Below, one piece after another: positions 1 through 8,729 of a DNA stretch of 61,050 nt. A model generated the notes under the pieces. It did no database searches. It was not told the origin of the DNA and was given only the letters and a program-made list of their open reading frames with translations. This DNA comes from Pseudomonadota bacterium (GTDB lineage: Bacteria; Pseudomonadota; Gammaproteobacteria; Xanthomonadales; Xanthomonadaceae): the NCBI GenBank assembly GCA_018242485.1, contig JAFEBV010000034.1, positions 1 to 61,050 of the forward strand, given 5' to 3'. Position numbers and translations under genes: made by a program. How positions within the stretch are numbered: the first letter of the stretch is position 1; every line of letters starts with the position of its first letter.

Positions 1-126
1 TCACGATTCACGATTCACGATTCACGATTCACGATTCACGATTCACGATTCACGATTCACGATTCACGATTCACGATTCACGATTCACGATTCACGATTC
101 ACGATTCACGATTCACGAGTCCCGAG
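1..126. repeat. Heptamer tandem array (TCACGAT)n, left edge
   Basis: A perfect 7-bp period runs from base 1 to 118 (16 full units plus a partial one). Two variant units follow, TCACGAG and TCCCGAG. On the minus strand this reads as GTGAATC repeats lying directly after the stop codon of the Nramp-like gene. The array runs off the window edge, so its true length is unknown. The same heptamer closes the right edge in opposite orientation. Confidence 0.97.
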
Positions 127-1395
127 TCAGAACACGAACATCCCCACCGCCGCGCCGAACATGACGAGCGTGGCGGTTCCGACCACCCACCGCGAGAGCG
201 TCGAACTGGTCTGCCCGCCCATGATGCGACGGTCGGTGGCGACGAGGAACAGCGCCACCATCAGGAACGGCGCGAGCAGGCCATTGACGATCGCCGACCA
301 GTACAGCGCCTTGATCGGATCGACGTTGAGCAGATCCAGCGCGGCGCCGGCCACGGTGGCGAGGATGAACACGACGTAGAACGGCGCAGCGTTGCGGAAT
401 TTCTCGTCGAGCCCGTGCGGCCAGTCGAAGGTTTCGGCGAAGGCGTAGGCCGCCGAACCGGCGAGCGTGGGTATGGCCAGCAGGCCGGTGCCGACCAATC
501 CCAGCGTGTAAAGCAGGTAGGCGCCATCGCCAGCCAGCGGACGCAGCGCCGAGGCGGCGTCCTTGGTGGTGTTGATCGTGGTGATGCCGTGCGTGTGCAG
601 GGTCATCGCGGTGGTGAGGATGACGAAGAACATCACGATGTTGGAGAAGAACGCACCCACGCCGATATCGATGCGGCGATCGTGCAGTTCGGCATCGGTC
701 GCACCCTGACGGCTGATCAGCATCAGTCGCCCTTTGGCTTTTTCCTCCTCCACCTCCTGCCCGGCCTGCCAGAAAAACAGGTAGGGGCTGATGGTGGTGC
801 CGAGGATGGCCACCAGCGCGGCCCACGCATCCTTGCCGTGCGGCAGCGACGGCAACGCGGCGGCCTTGAGTACCGCAGGCCAGTCGTTGGTGACGAGAAA
901 CGCGGTGGCGGCGTAGGCCAGCAGCGCCAGTGCCAACCACTTCAGACCCGCCGCGATCTGCCCGTAGCGCAGCCACACCATCGCCGCGCAGATGCCCAAT
1001 CCGAACACCCACACCCATGCATGCGACGAGCCGGCACCGAGCATCTGCGCCGAATCGGCCATGCCCGACAGATCCGAGGCGATGTTGATGACGTTGGCGA
1101 TCAGCAGCGCCAGCGCGATCGAAGCCACCAGCCAGCGCGGGAAACGCTTGCGCAGCGCGCCGGCCAGGCCCATTCCGGTGACCATGCCGATACGCGCGCA
1201 CATCATCTGCACCGCGCCCATCAGCGGCCAGGTGAACCACGAGGCCCACAGGAAGCCGGTGCCGAACTGCGCGCCGACCACCGAATAGGTGGCGATGCCG
1301 GACGGGTCGTCGTCGGCCGCGCCGGTGGTGACGCCCGGCCCCAGCGCCTTGCCGAACTCGCGCAGCTTGGCGCGCCAGCGCGCGAGGGTCACCAT
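127..1395 (-). CDS. Nramp-related divalent metal transporter
   Basis: A 422-residue polytopic inner-membrane protein with about 11 hydrophobic segments, expected to use the proton gradient to import a divalent metal. The N-terminal segment has DDDPSGIATY in place of the classical DPGN metal-binding turn of TM1. The TM6 region reads GTTISPYLFFW, so the usual MPH motif is absent, and manganese specificity should not be assumed. The ATG overlaps the stop of the upstream DUF2058 gene by 7 bases (ATGGTGA), suggesting translational coupling. An in-frame open stretch continues upstream of this ATG but only shadows the DUF2058 gene. The TGA stop merges into the heptamer array at the window edge. Confidence 0.85.
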   Translation of the reverse strand: MVTLARWRAKLREFGKALGPGVTTGAADDDPSGIATYSVVGAQFGTGFLWASWFTWPLMGAVQMMCARIGMVTGMGLAGALRKRFPRWLVASIALALLIANVINIASDLSGMADSAQMLGAGSSHAWVWVFGLGICAAMVWLRYGQIAAGLKWLALALLAYAATAFLVTNDWPAVLKAAALPSLPHGKDAWAALVAILGTTISPYLFFWQAGQEVEEEKAKGRLMLISRQGATDAELHDRRIDIGVGAFFSNIVMFFVILTTAMTLHTHGITTINTTKDAASALRPLAGDGAYLLYTLGLVGTGLLAIPTLAGSAAYAFAETFDWPHGLDEKFRNAAPFYVVFILATVAGAALDLLNVDPIKALYWSAIVNGLLAPFLMVALFLVATDRRIMGGQTSSTLSRWVVGTATLVMFGAAVGMFVF

Positions 1396-2027
1396 GTCAG
1401 ATCGTCCGGGATGGCGAACTTCGGATCGGCGTAGGGATCGTCCGCGACCGGAGCATCGGGATCGATCCGCAGCGCGACCAGACTCGGCAGCAGCTCCTGC
1501 ACCTGCAACGCGACCGCCGCATCGACCAGCAGGTAGCGGCCATCGAGCTGGATCACCGCCAGTTCGCCGGCATTGAGCGCCTTGAGCTGCGCGGGATTGA
1601 CATGCACGCGGCGGATTTTGCCGTTGTACTCGAAGTGGCGCACGCAGGCGGCATCCGGCGGCGTGACCAGCAACTTGCCGTGCAGCAATTCGATCACCTT
1701 CGCCTTGGCTTCGCGCTTGCGCCGCGCGGCATCCTGCTTGAGCCGCTCGGCTTCGATGCGCTCGTCCTTTTCGCGTTGTGCACGCAAGGCATACGCCTTG
1801 CCGAGGTCGATCTCCTCGCTGGATCGCGCGGTACGTTGTGCTGGCCGCGCCTGCGCCGGCCGGATGTGTGCCTGCCCGGCGCGATCGGCGCGATGGCGAT
1901 CCGATGCGCGCGGCGTGGTTGCGCCATCCGTGCGTGGGCGCGGCGCATCGCGCCGTTCGTCCGCCTTCGTCGCGGGCGCGGGCTTGAAGCCCAATCCCAG
2001 CAGCAGATCCTTCATCGAGTTGCTCAT
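1389..2027 (-). CDS. DUF2058 family protein (YaiL-like)
   Basis: A 212-residue soluble protein that begins MSNSMKDLLLGLGF, the usual start of the DUF2058/YaiL family. A basic, low-complexity stretch follows (about residues 20-65), then a charged helix rich in K, R and E (about 70-115), and a conserved C-terminal part containing RHFEYNGKIRRVHVN. The family is sometimes called nucleoprotein or polynucleotide-associated, but its biochemical role is not established. The stop overlaps the Nramp start. The family call is secure from the ends of the protein; the function is not. Confidence 0.85.
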   Translation of the reverse strand: MSNSMKDLLLGLGFKPAPATKADERRDAPRPRTDGATTPRASDRHRADRAGQAHIRPAQARPAQRTARSSEEIDLGKAYALRAQREKDERIEAERLKQDAARRKREAKAKVIELLHGKLLVTPPDAACVRHFEYNGKIRRVHVNPAQLKALNAGELAVIQLDGRYLLVDAAVALQVQELLPSLVALRIDPDAPVADDPYADPKFAIPDDLTW

Positions 2028-2090
2028 GCCACCGGTCCGGCGTTGGAGTACGAAACGGGCACGCGGCGGCCGCGCGCCGGCAGGATAGCC

Positions 2091-2315
2091 TCAATAATGC
2101 GGCGGCGGCGGTTCGACGCCGGCATCGCCGGGAATCAGGCTGCGCAGCTCGCCCAACTCGCTCAGCAGCGCCTCGGTGCGCAAGCGCTCGCGGGTCGTTT
2201 CCATGCGCGCATCGGCCAGCGCATCGCTCATCTCGATCAGGCTGCGCTCCATGAAGGCGATGCGCGACTCCAGGTCGATCAGGCGCTCCATGATCGCGTC
2301 GTCGGCCGCGTTCAC
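2091..2315 (-). CDS. slyX: SlyX family coiled-coil protein
   Basis: A 74-residue protein dominated by a heptad-rich helix ([20 protein letters not shown]) and ending in a proline-rich tail with PPPPHY, the hallmark of SlyX. SlyX is a small conserved protein of unknown function, named from E. coli. The GTG start overlaps the stop of the upstream ugd gene (GTGA), which sets the start and implies coupled translation. An internal ATG nine codons in is an alternative. Confidence 0.85.
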   Translation of the reverse strand: MNAADDAIMERLIDLESRIAFMERSLIEMSDALADARMETTRERLRTEALLSELGELRSLIPGDAGVEPPPPHY

Positions 2316-3652
2316 GGGCGCACCACCGAACGCCCGCGACCGATGCCGTAATACGCCAAACCTGCCGCTTCCACTTCGGACGGGTCGTAGATGTTGCGAC
2401 CGTCGAACACCACCTTCGCACGCAGGCGCGCGGCCAGATCGGGTAAGCGCGGGTTCCAGAACGCCTTCCACTCGGTGACCACGATCAGCGCATCGGCACC
2501 GTTCAGTGCATCCTCGGCACTCGGACACAGCACGAGATCGTCGCGCTCGCCGAACACGCGCCGGGCCTCGTCCATCGCCTCCGGGTCGTAGGCGCGCACA
2601 CTCGCTCCGGCCTTCCACAACAAGTCCAGCAAAGTGCAACTGGACGCCTGCCGCATGTCGTCGGTGTTGGGCTTGAACGCCAGTCCCCACACCGCGAAGC
2701 ACTTGCCTTGCAGCGCGCCGCCGAAATGCCGACTCACCAGTTCGTACAAATGCGCCTTCTGCGCCTCGTTCACCCGCTCGACCGCATCGAGGATGCGCGC
2801 CTGATAACCGTGCTGGCGCGCGGTGCGCTCCAGCGCCTGCACGTCCTTGGGGAAGCACGAGCCGCCGTAACCGGCGCCCGGGTAGATGAAGGCATAGCCG
2901 ATGCGCGGATCCGAGCCGATGCCCTGGCGCACCATCTCGATGTCCGCGCCCACGCGTTCGGCGATGTTCGCCATCTCGTTCATGAAGGAAATCTTGGTGG
3001 CGAGCATGGCGTTGGCGGCGTACTTGGTCAGCTCCGCCGAGCGCATGTCCATCACCACGAGGCGCTCGTGATTGCGGTTGAACGGCGCGTACAGGCGCTT
3101 CATCACCTCGATGGCATGCACCGAATCGGTGCCGATGACGATGCGATCCGGGCGCATGCAGTCCTTGACCGCATCGCCTTCCTTGAGGAACTCGGGGTTG
3201 CTGACCACCTCGAAGGTGCATTGCACACCGCGTTCACGCAAGGCCGCATCGATTGCCGCATGCACGCGATCGCCGGTGCCCACCGGCACGGTGGACTTGT
3301 CCACGATCACCTTGGGCGCATCCAGATGCTGGCCGATGCTGTGCGCCACCGCCAGCACGTGACGCAGGTCGGCGCTGCCGTCCTCGTCGGGCGGCGTGCC
3401 CACGGCGATGAACAGCACCTCGCCATGCGCAATGCCCTCGCCGGCATCGGTGGAAAACCGCAGGCGCCCGGCCTGCTGGTTGGACTTCACCAGCGCTTCC
3501 AGCCCCGGTTCGTAGATCGGCACCACGCCACGCCGCAGGCCCTCGATCTTGGCCGCGTCGATGTCCACGCACACCACGTCGTGACCGACTTCGGCCAAGC
3601 AGGCTCCGGTGACGAGGCCGACGTAGCCGGTGCCGAACAGGGTTGCGCGCAT
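2312..3652 (-). CDS. ugd: UDP-glucose 6-dehydrogenase
   Basis: A 446-residue enzyme oxidising UDP-glucose to UDP-glucuronate with two NAD+, a precursor for exopolysaccharide and lipid A or LPS modification. The N-terminal Rossmann motif FGTGYVG starts at residue 6 of [13 protein letters not shown]. The catalytic thiol lies in [12 protein letters not shown] (Cys266), and the C-terminal UDP-binding domain includes [12 protein letters not shown]. The start was chosen at the ATG directly before the Rossmann strand; the frame is open 15 codons further upstream without family similarity. The gene sits in a run of minus-strand genes and overlaps slyX. Confidence 0.95.
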   Translation of the reverse strand: MRATLFGTGYVGLVTGACLAEVGHDVVCVDIDAAKIEGLRRGVVPIYEPGLEALVKSNQQAGRLRFSTDAGEGIAHGEVLFIAVGTPPDEDGSADLRHVLAVAHSIGQHLDAPKVIVDKSTVPVGTGDRVHAAIDAALRERGVQCTFEVVSNPEFLKEGDAVKDCMRPDRIVIGTDSVHAIEVMKRLYAPFNRNHERLVVMDMRSAELTKYAANAMLATKISFMNEMANIAERVGADIEMVRQGIGSDPRIGYAFIYPGAGYGGSCFPKDVQALERTARQHGYQARILDAVERVNEAQKAHLYELVSRHFGGALQGKCFAVWGLAFKPNTDDMRQASSCTLLDLLWKAGASVRAYDPEAMDEARRVFGERDDLVLCPSAEDALNGADALIVVTEWKAFWNPRLPDLAARLRAKVVFDGRNIYDPSEVEAAGLAYYGIGRGRSVVRP

Positions 3653-3749
3653 CGCGTACTCCGATGGTGCGGCACGCCATCGCCTGCGCGGCCGCAATCA
3701 CTGGCGATGCGCCCGGGTCGTTGGGCGCATCGCGGTGGTTGACGAGCGC

Positions 3750-4481
3750 TTACTTCGCGCCGATCGAAACCAGTTCGATCTCGAACTTGAGCGTCGCGTT
3801 CGGGCCGATTGGGCCACCCGGCGTACCCTTCTCGCCATACGCCAGTTTGGCCGGAATCCAGAACACGTACTTGCTGCCGATCGGCATCAACTGCACGCCC
3901 TCGGTCCAGCCCGGGATCACCTGATCGAGTTTCATCATCGCCGCGCCGCCGTGCTGCGCCGAAGCGTCGAACACGGTGCCGTTGAGCAGGGAACCGGTGT
4001 AATTGACCTTGACGCTGTCGGTTGCCTTCGGCTTCGGGCCGCTACCCTGTTTCTCGACGAGGTATTGAATGCCCGACGCGGTGGTCTTCACGCCCGGCTT
4101 CTTCGCGTTGGCGGCAAGAAAGGCCGTGCCTTCGGCGAGGTTCTTGCGCCCAAGGTCGGCCGCCTGCGCCTGCTGCTTGACCTGCATCTTCTTGTTGAAG
4201 GCTTCCAGTTGCGCCTGTGCCTCGGGCACGGTCATCAGCGGCTTGGCACCGGTGACCATCGCCTCGATGCCGCGCAACACGACCGCGGAATCCACGTCGG
4301 CTTTCACCGGCTCCAGCGAGCGCACGATGCCCGCGCCGATCTGCATGCCGATGGCGTAGCTGGCCTTGTCCTTGTCGTTGGCCAAGGGCTGTGCCGGGGC
4401 GGCGATGGTGGTAGCCGTCAGGCAGGCCACGGCAAGCACGGTGAGGGAAAGGCAGGCACGGCGCGGGGACATCATCGACAT
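3750..4481 (-). CDS. FKBP-type peptidyl-prolyl cis-trans isomerase, exported (FkpA/Mip-like)
   Basis: A 243-residue protein with a signal peptide (MSMMSPRRACLSLTVLAVAC then ATTIAAPA), an N-terminal dimerisation domain (about 30-130, with DKASYAIGMQIG) and a C-terminal FKBP domain. Characteristic FKBP pocket elements are visible: VNYTGSLLNGTVFDAS, QVIPGW and AKLAYG. It should catalyse proline isomerisation and act as a periplasmic chaperone. The frame runs 65 codons further upstream, but the signal peptide and a CGGAG ribosome site about 8 bases before this ATG fix the start. Confidence 0.93.
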   Translation of the reverse strand: MSMMSPRRACLSLTVLAVACLTATTIAAPAQPLANDKDKASYAIGMQIGAGIVRSLEPVKADVDSAVVLRGIEAMVTGAKPLMTVPEAQAQLEAFNKKMQVKQQAQAADLGRKNLAEGTAFLAANAKKPGVKTTASGIQYLVEKQGSGPKPKATDSVKVNYTGSLLNGTVFDASAQHGGAAMMKLDQVIPGWTEGVQLMPIGSKYVFWIPAKLAYGEKGTPGGPIGPNATLKFEIELVSIGAK

Positions 4482-4749
4482 GGATTGGCTCCGAAAGGGG
4501 GATCTGGACGACGGCGCAGCCGTCGCAGCGGGTGGCGTATTGTCGCGGCGAACGCCCGTCGCGGCAATGCCGCGTCGAATGTGCAGCGACGAATGTCGTG
4601 ACGGATTGACCGCATCGGCGCTGCGAGGTTCCACCGGGGGGAGATGTTCTATCCCGATCTGACGGCTCGCTGGCACGAAATTCGTACCCTTTCACGCGGG
4701 TTGCCAGCGGCCTATGCCATCAGTTGGGCAAGAAATTTTCGATTCCCTG

Positions 4750-4777
4750 TTGACATCGCTCGAAATGGTGCTATAGT
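4750..4777 (+). promoter_or_regulatory. Sigma70-type promoter of the YtrA/ABC operon
   Basis: A perfect -35 TTGACA (4750-4755) is followed after 16 bp by TATAGT (4772-4777). The region just downstream up to the SD contains an imperfect inverted repeat, CTATAGTT (4771-4778) against AACATATAG (about 4792-4800), which overlaps the -10 and could be the operator of the GntR/YtrA regulator two genes downstream. The promoter is seen directly; the operator is inferred. Confidence 0.7.
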
Positions 4778-4818
4778 TCACTACAACACCTAACATATAG
4801 CTCACCTCGGAGAGCGCC

Positions 4819-5076
4819 ATGTACAGCAAGTCCCGCAACACCCTGACCGCGCTGATCGTCGCCGCGTCGTTCCTTGCCTCCGGTTGGTTGTTCGGCCGAC
4901 CGATCCAGGCCGCAGCGCACCACGACGCCGCCGGCGCGATCGCCGCCGCCTCGCCGGTCGTCGCTTCCATCGGCGCAGGCGATTCCGCTTGGCGCGGCCC
5001 GCACATGCGGCATCTGAGCCTGGCGATGCCCTACTACTCCTTCCTGCCGATCGTCACCGATCGGCGGGCGGACTGA
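4819..5076 (+). CDS. Small exported or membrane-anchored protein of unknown function
   Basis: An 85-residue protein with one hydrophobic segment (about residues 8-27) that could be a signal peptide or anchor, then an alanine-rich stretch and an aromatic C-terminal part (MPYYSFLPI). It has a good SD (CGGAG, 4810-4814) and is the first gene after the strong promoter. Its stop is 12 bases before the ytrA-type regulator, so it is the leader gene of that operon. No family is recognised. The operon context suggests a role linked to the ABC transporter. Confidence 0.75.
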   Translation: MYSKSRNTLTALIVAASFLASGWLFGRPIQAAAHHDAAGAIAAASPVVASIGAGDSAWRGPHMRHLSLAMPYYSFLPIVTDRRAD

Positions 5077-5088
5077 CGGACGCCCGCC

Positions 5089-5460
5089 ATGACCGTCACT
5101 TGGAACGACAACGCGCCGATCTACCGGCAACTGAAGGAACGCATCGTGGTGATGATGCTCGACGGGCAGCTCAAACCCGGCGATGCGCTGCCCTCGGTGC
5201 GACAGATCGCCGCCGACTACCAGCTCAACCCGATCACCGTCTCGCGCGCGTATCAGGAGCTGGCCGATGAATCACTGGTGGAAAAACGAAGGGGATTGGG
5301 TATGTACGTGACCGAAGCGGCGACCGGGAAGTTGCTGGCCTCCGAACGCGAGCGCTTCTTGCGCGAGGAATGGCCGGCCATCCTCGAACGCATCGCCCGT
5401 CTGGGCCTGCGCGTGGATGAACTGCTCAACCGCGCCCAAGCGCAGGAGAAGCAGGCATGA
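5089..5460 (+). CDS. GntR-family transcriptional regulator, YtrA subfamily
   Basis: A 123-residue repressor with a winged helix-turn-helix (PIYRQLKERI, GDALPSVRQIAADYQLNPITVSRAYQEL, GLGMYVTE) and a short C-terminal helical region without a ligand-binding domain, the YtrA layout. Members usually repress their own ABC-transporter operon and respond to cell-envelope stress. The stop overlaps the ATPase start (ATGA). Family and operon role are well supported; the inducer is unknown. Confidence 0.92.
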   Translation: MTVTWNDNAPIYRQLKERIVVMMLDGQLKPGDALPSVRQIAADYQLNPITVSRAYQELADESLVEKRRGLGMYVTEAATGKLLASERERFLREEWPAILERIARLGLRVDELLNRAQAQEKQA

Positions 5461-6314
5461 GCGCCGTGATTTCCGCCAAGGGGCTGAGCAAGCGTTACGG
5501 TGCCCAGCTCGCCGTGGACGACATCAGCTTCGACATCCCCGCCGGGCGCATCGTCGGCCTGATCGGCCCGAATGGTTCCGGCAAGACCACCACCCTGAAA
5601 GCCGCGCTGGGGCTGATTCCCTTCGACGGCGGGTTGAGCGTGTTGGGGATGGATCCGCGCAGCCAACGCGACGCGCTGATGGAGCAGGTGTGCTTCATCG
5701 CCGATGTCGCCATCCTGCCGCGCTGGCTGAAGGTCGCCGACGCCGTCGACTTCGTCGCCGGCGTACACCCGAAGTTCGACCGCGCCAAGGCGCAGCGCTA
5801 CCTCGCCCACACCAAGCTGACCCCGCAGATGAAGGTCAAGCAGATGTCCAAGGGCATGATCGTGCAACTGCACCTGGCGCTGGTGATGGCCATCGACGCG
5901 CGCCTGCTGGTGCTCGACGAGCCCACGCTGGGGCTGGACATCCTCTACCGCAAGCAGTTCTACCAGAGCCTGCTGGAGGACTACTTCGACGAGAACAAGA
6001 CCATCGTCGTCACCACCCATCAGGTCGAGGAGATCGAACACATCCTCACCGACCTGATGTTCATCCGCGAGGGCAAGCTGGTTCTTTCCGCGACGATGGA
6101 CGAGGTCGGCGAGCGCTTCACCGAGGTGATGGTGAACGCCGACAAGGTGGATGCCGCGCGCGCGCTCAAACCCATCGACGAGCGGCAAGTGTTCGGCAAG
6201 TCGATCCTCGTTTTCGACGGCGTGCCGAAAAACCAGCTTGCCGCACTCGGCGAAACCCGCAACGTCGGCATCGCCGACCTGTTCGTGGCCACGATGAAGG
6301 GAACCTACGCATGA
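5457..6314 (+). CDS. ABC transporter ATP-binding protein
   Basis: A 285-residue cytoplasmic ATPase. Walker A is GPNGSGKTT (about residues 37-45), Walker B is LLVLDEPTLGLD and the H-loop is in VTTHQVEEIEH. The signature motif is QMSKGM instead of LSGGQ, as in some export-type ABC-2 ATPases regulated by YtrA. The C-terminal 60 residues form a small accessory domain. ATGA overlaps with both neighbours indicate a tightly coupled regulator-ATPase-permease operon. The substrate is not predictable from the sequence. Confidence 0.93.
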   Translation: MSAVISAKGLSKRYGAQLAVDDISFDIPAGRIVGLIGPNGSGKTTTLKAALGLIPFDGGLSVLGMDPRSQRDALMEQVCFIADVAILPRWLKVADAVDFVAGVHPKFDRAKAQRYLAHTKLTPQMKVKQMSKGMIVQLHLALVMAIDARLLVLDEPTLGLDILYRKQFYQSLLEDYFDENKTIVVTTHQVEEIEHILTDLMFIREGKLVLSATMDEVGERFTEVMVNADKVDAARALKPIDERQVFGKSILVFDGVPKNQLAALGETRNVGIADLFVATMKGTYA

Positions 6315-7282
6315 ACACGTTCAAATGGCTGCTCAAGCGCGAATTCTGGGAACACCGCGGCGGCTTTTTCTGGGGGCCGGTCGTGACCGGCGGGATCATG
6401 TTGTTCTTCCTCGCCGGCACGGTGTTGATCGGCGTGCTGTCGGGGCACGACATCTCCCCTTCCATCCACGCCATGACCACCACGGATCGTGCACAGGTGG
6501 CAGAAGGGTTGGCGAACGGCTACATCGGCATGACCTCGCCCATCTACATGGTGCTGGCGTTCACGACGTTCTTCTTTTGCCTGGGCTGCCTGTTCGACGA
6601 CCGCAAGGATCGCAGCGTGCTGTTCTGGAAATCGCTACCGATTTCCGACGAGGCCACCGTGTTCTCCAAACTCGCGGCGGCACTGGTCGTCGCGCCCCTG
6701 CTCGCCATCGGCATCGGCACCGTGGTTTCGCTCGCCATGCTGGCGGTGCTGCTGCTGGGCGGGGCGGTGATGGGTATCCACGTCATCGGCGCGGTACTGG
6801 GCGACGTCAACTTGTATCTTTCGCCCCTGGCGATGGTGGGCATGCTGCCGGTGTACGTGTTGTGGGCATTGCCCACCGTCGGCTGGCTGATGCTGGTGTC
6901 GGCGTGGGCGCGCACCAAGCCCTTCCTGTGGGCGGTGGGCGTACCGGTGATGGGCGGCACCTTGTTGAGCTGGCTCGATGCCATGCTCAACCTGAATTGG
7001 AACATCGGCTGGTACTGGCAGCACATCGTCGGTCGAGGCCTCGGCGGCACGGTTCCGGGCATCTGGTTCGCATGGCACCCTGCCAGCGGCAATACGAATA
7101 TCGGCGTATTGATCTCTCCCAGCCCCGACGGGCACTTGATCCACCAGCAGGGCAACCTGATGGCGCTGACGCAGCAATCCTGGCATGTGTTCGCCACCGC
7201 GGATATGTGGATCGGCGTGGCGGTGGGCGCGGCGATGATCTACGCCGCCATCCGCCTGCGCCGCTGGCGCGACGAGGGTTGA
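6311..7282 (+). CDS. ABC-2 type transporter permease
   Basis: A 323-residue integral membrane protein beginning MNTFKWLLKREFWEHRGGFF, typical of ABC-2 permeases with a cytoplasmic start helix. About six hydrophobic segments are visible, with a large loop after TM1 (residues about 45-75). It pairs with the preceding ATPase (ATGA overlap). The complex probably exports or extracts an envelope-active compound, as inferred for YtrA-controlled systems. A much longer open frame upstream shadows the ATPase and was ignored. Confidence 0.9.
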   Translation: MNTFKWLLKREFWEHRGGFFWGPVVTGGIMLFFLAGTVLIGVLSGHDISPSIHAMTTTDRAQVAEGLANGYIGMTSPIYMVLAFTTFFFCLGCLFDDRKDRSVLFWKSLPISDEATVFSKLAAALVVAPLLAIGIGTVVSLAMLAVLLLGGAVMGIHVIGAVLGDVNLYLSPLAMVGMLPVYVLWALPTVGWLMLVSAWARTKPFLWAVGVPVMGGTLLSWLDAMLNLNWNIGWYWQHIVGRGLGGTVPGIWFAWHPASGNTNIGVLISPSPDGHLIHQQGNLMALTQQSWHVFATADMWIGVAVGAAMIYAAIRLRRWRDEG

Positions 7283-7317
7283 AGCCAATCCTCGCCGACA
7301 CGTAATCGAGACTTGCC

Positions 7318-7872
7318 ATGAAACCATCCAGTACCCTGCTTGCCGCCATCCTCGCCACGCTCATCGCCGCCAACCTGACGGCCTGTGACGGCGATACCGA
7401 CATCGGCGACCGCAACGGCAACCACATCAGCTTGCTCAACGACGTGGTCACGATGCACGCGAAGGGTCAGCCTGACGCAGTCATCGATGCCAGCGGCAAC
7501 CTGTCGATCGGCGACAAGCCGGTCGCGACCACGCCGGCGCAACACGCCTTGCTCATGACTTACCACTATCAACTGGCAGGCATTCGCAAAGCCGGCATCG
7601 AAACCGGCATGGCTGGAGCCAACCTCGCGGTACATGCCATGGGCGACACGGTATCCGGTTTGGTACACGGCGACGCCGACAAGGTGTCGTCCCGCATCGA
7701 CGACCGCGCGAAAGCGGTCGAAGCCAAAGCATTGGCGATATGCGACAACCTCGACGCACTCCAGAAAACCCAGGATCAAGTTGCTGCAGCTTTGCCCGCC
7801 TTCAAGCCCTACGCAGCGATCCATGTCGGTGCCGATCATGATTGCAGGAACGATACCCGACGCCACGGCTGA
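7318..7872 (+). CDS. Lipoprotein, DUF2884 (YggN)-like
   Basis: A 184-residue protein with a lipoprotein signal ending LTAC (Cys23), so anchored in the inner or outer membrane. The core (HISLLNDVVTMHAKG, DASGNLSIGDKPV, AQHALLMTYHYQLAGI) resembles DUF2884/YggN, whose function is unknown. It starts 35 bases after the permease stop on the same strand and may be the last gene of the YtrA operon. A strong terminator follows. The family assignment is moderate; the lipoprotein nature is firm. Confidence 0.75.
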   Translation: MKPSSTLLAAILATLIAANLTACDGDTDIGDRNGNHISLLNDVVTMHAKGQPDAVIDASGNLSIGDKPVATTPAQHALLMTYHYQLAGIRKAGIETGMAGANLAVHAMGDTVSGLVHGDADKVSSRIDDRAKAVEAKALAICDNLDALQKTQDQVAAALPAFKPYAAIHVGADHDCRNDTRRHG

Positions 7873-7905
7873 AGCGCAGCCGGATTGCCATCGCTCCCAT
7901 ACACG

Positions 7906-7931
7906 AACGCCCCGCATCGCGGGGCGTTTGC
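7906..7931 (+). terminator. Rho-independent terminator after the YtrA operon
   Basis: A perfect 10-bp stem, AACGCCCCGC (7906-7915) and GCGGGGCGTT (7919-7928), has a 3-base loop and a short T-containing tail. It lies between the convergent lipoprotein and hydroxylase genes and may serve both strands. Confidence 0.85.
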
Positions 7932-7974
7932 GTACCAGCCGGCGCAAGCAGGCGTCGGCTTCCGGAGCCGGAGC

Positions 7975-8631
7975 TCAAGCCCGGCGCGGCTTCCGGCTCT
8001 TCGAAACGTAGTGGGTGCCGAGCACGTAGTCCCACAGCAACGTGGTCACCCCGAAGTTGTAGTCGGGATGGAAATGATGGACATGGTGCGCACCCGCCCA
8101 GCGCCGCAGCCACGGATGGCGGAAGCGACGGACGTGGATGATGTAGTGGCTCCAGTCGTAGCAGGCGTAGCCCAGGGCGATGGTGCCGGCGAGCAGGGTC
8201 GCATAGCCGACCGGCATCGCCAGCGCGAACACCCCGACCATCAACAGCACGATCGCCGGCGGCAGGAAGAACGGTAGCGCCGCATCCACCAGCGGATCGA
8301 CGTGGTGGTTGGCGTGGCCCTTGCGGAAGGCTTCCAGGGTCACGTCGCCGTGGAAAATCCAGCGGTGGAAGACATATTCCACGAAGGTGAACACGAGCAG
8401 GCCGGCGAGCACCACGCCCACCGCAGGCCACAGGCGAACCGGCCCGAGCCATGCCACCGCCGACAGCAACACCACCGGCGTGACGACGTCCAGCACCATG
8501 CTGACGCGGTTGTTGGTGCGGGTGGCGGACATGCGCTCGAGCGAATCCAGCCAGCGCTTGAACCAGCCAGCCGGACGGCCGTCGCGGGCCGGCGTCGCGG
8601 GCGGCGGGATGGGATCAGGAGCAGGAGACAT
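7975..8631 (-). CDS. Sterol desaturase / fatty acid hydroxylase superfamily membrane protein
   Basis: A 218-residue protein with about four hydrophobic segments and the histidine clusters of the superfamily that bind a di-iron centre: EYVFHRWIFHGD, FRKGHANHHVDP, SHYIIHVRRFRH and AHHVHHFHPDYNFGVTT. It should introduce an OH group or double bond into a lipid chain; the exact lipid is unknown. The first 35 residues are proline-rich and probably cytosolic. It stands alone, convergent with the lipoprotein gene and divergent from the phosphatase gene. Confidence 0.88.
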   Translation of the reverse strand: MSPAPDPIPPPATPARDGRPAGWFKRWLDSLERMSATRTNNRVSMVLDVVTPVVLLSAVAWLGPVRLWPAVGVVLAGLLVFTFVEYVFHRWIFHGDVTLEAFRKGHANHHVDPLVDAALPFFLPPAIVLLMVGVFALAMPVGYATLLAGTIALGYACYDWSHYIIHVRRFRHPWLRRWAGAHHVHHFHPDYNFGVTTLLWDYVLGTHYVSKSRKPRRA

Positions 8632-8729
8632 CGGCGGAAACGGTTCCCGGACGGCACGAATACCGTCTATCGTAACCTGTCGGGCGTTCGTTTCGCCTGC
8701 TGGCCGTCCCCCCCCCGCGAGGAGCGTTC

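Noticed and set aside
1..118. Possible telomere-like or origin repeat at the window end
   Set aside because: The same heptamer family occurs inside genes and after stop codons within the window, so it is a dispersed repeat rather than a chromosome end.
127..2421. A 764-codon open frame that would fuse the Nramp-like protein to an upstream basic domain
   Set aside because: The upstream part overlaps the well-supported DUF2058 gene in another frame and has Arg/Ala-rich shadow composition. A good ATG at 1395 starts the transporter.
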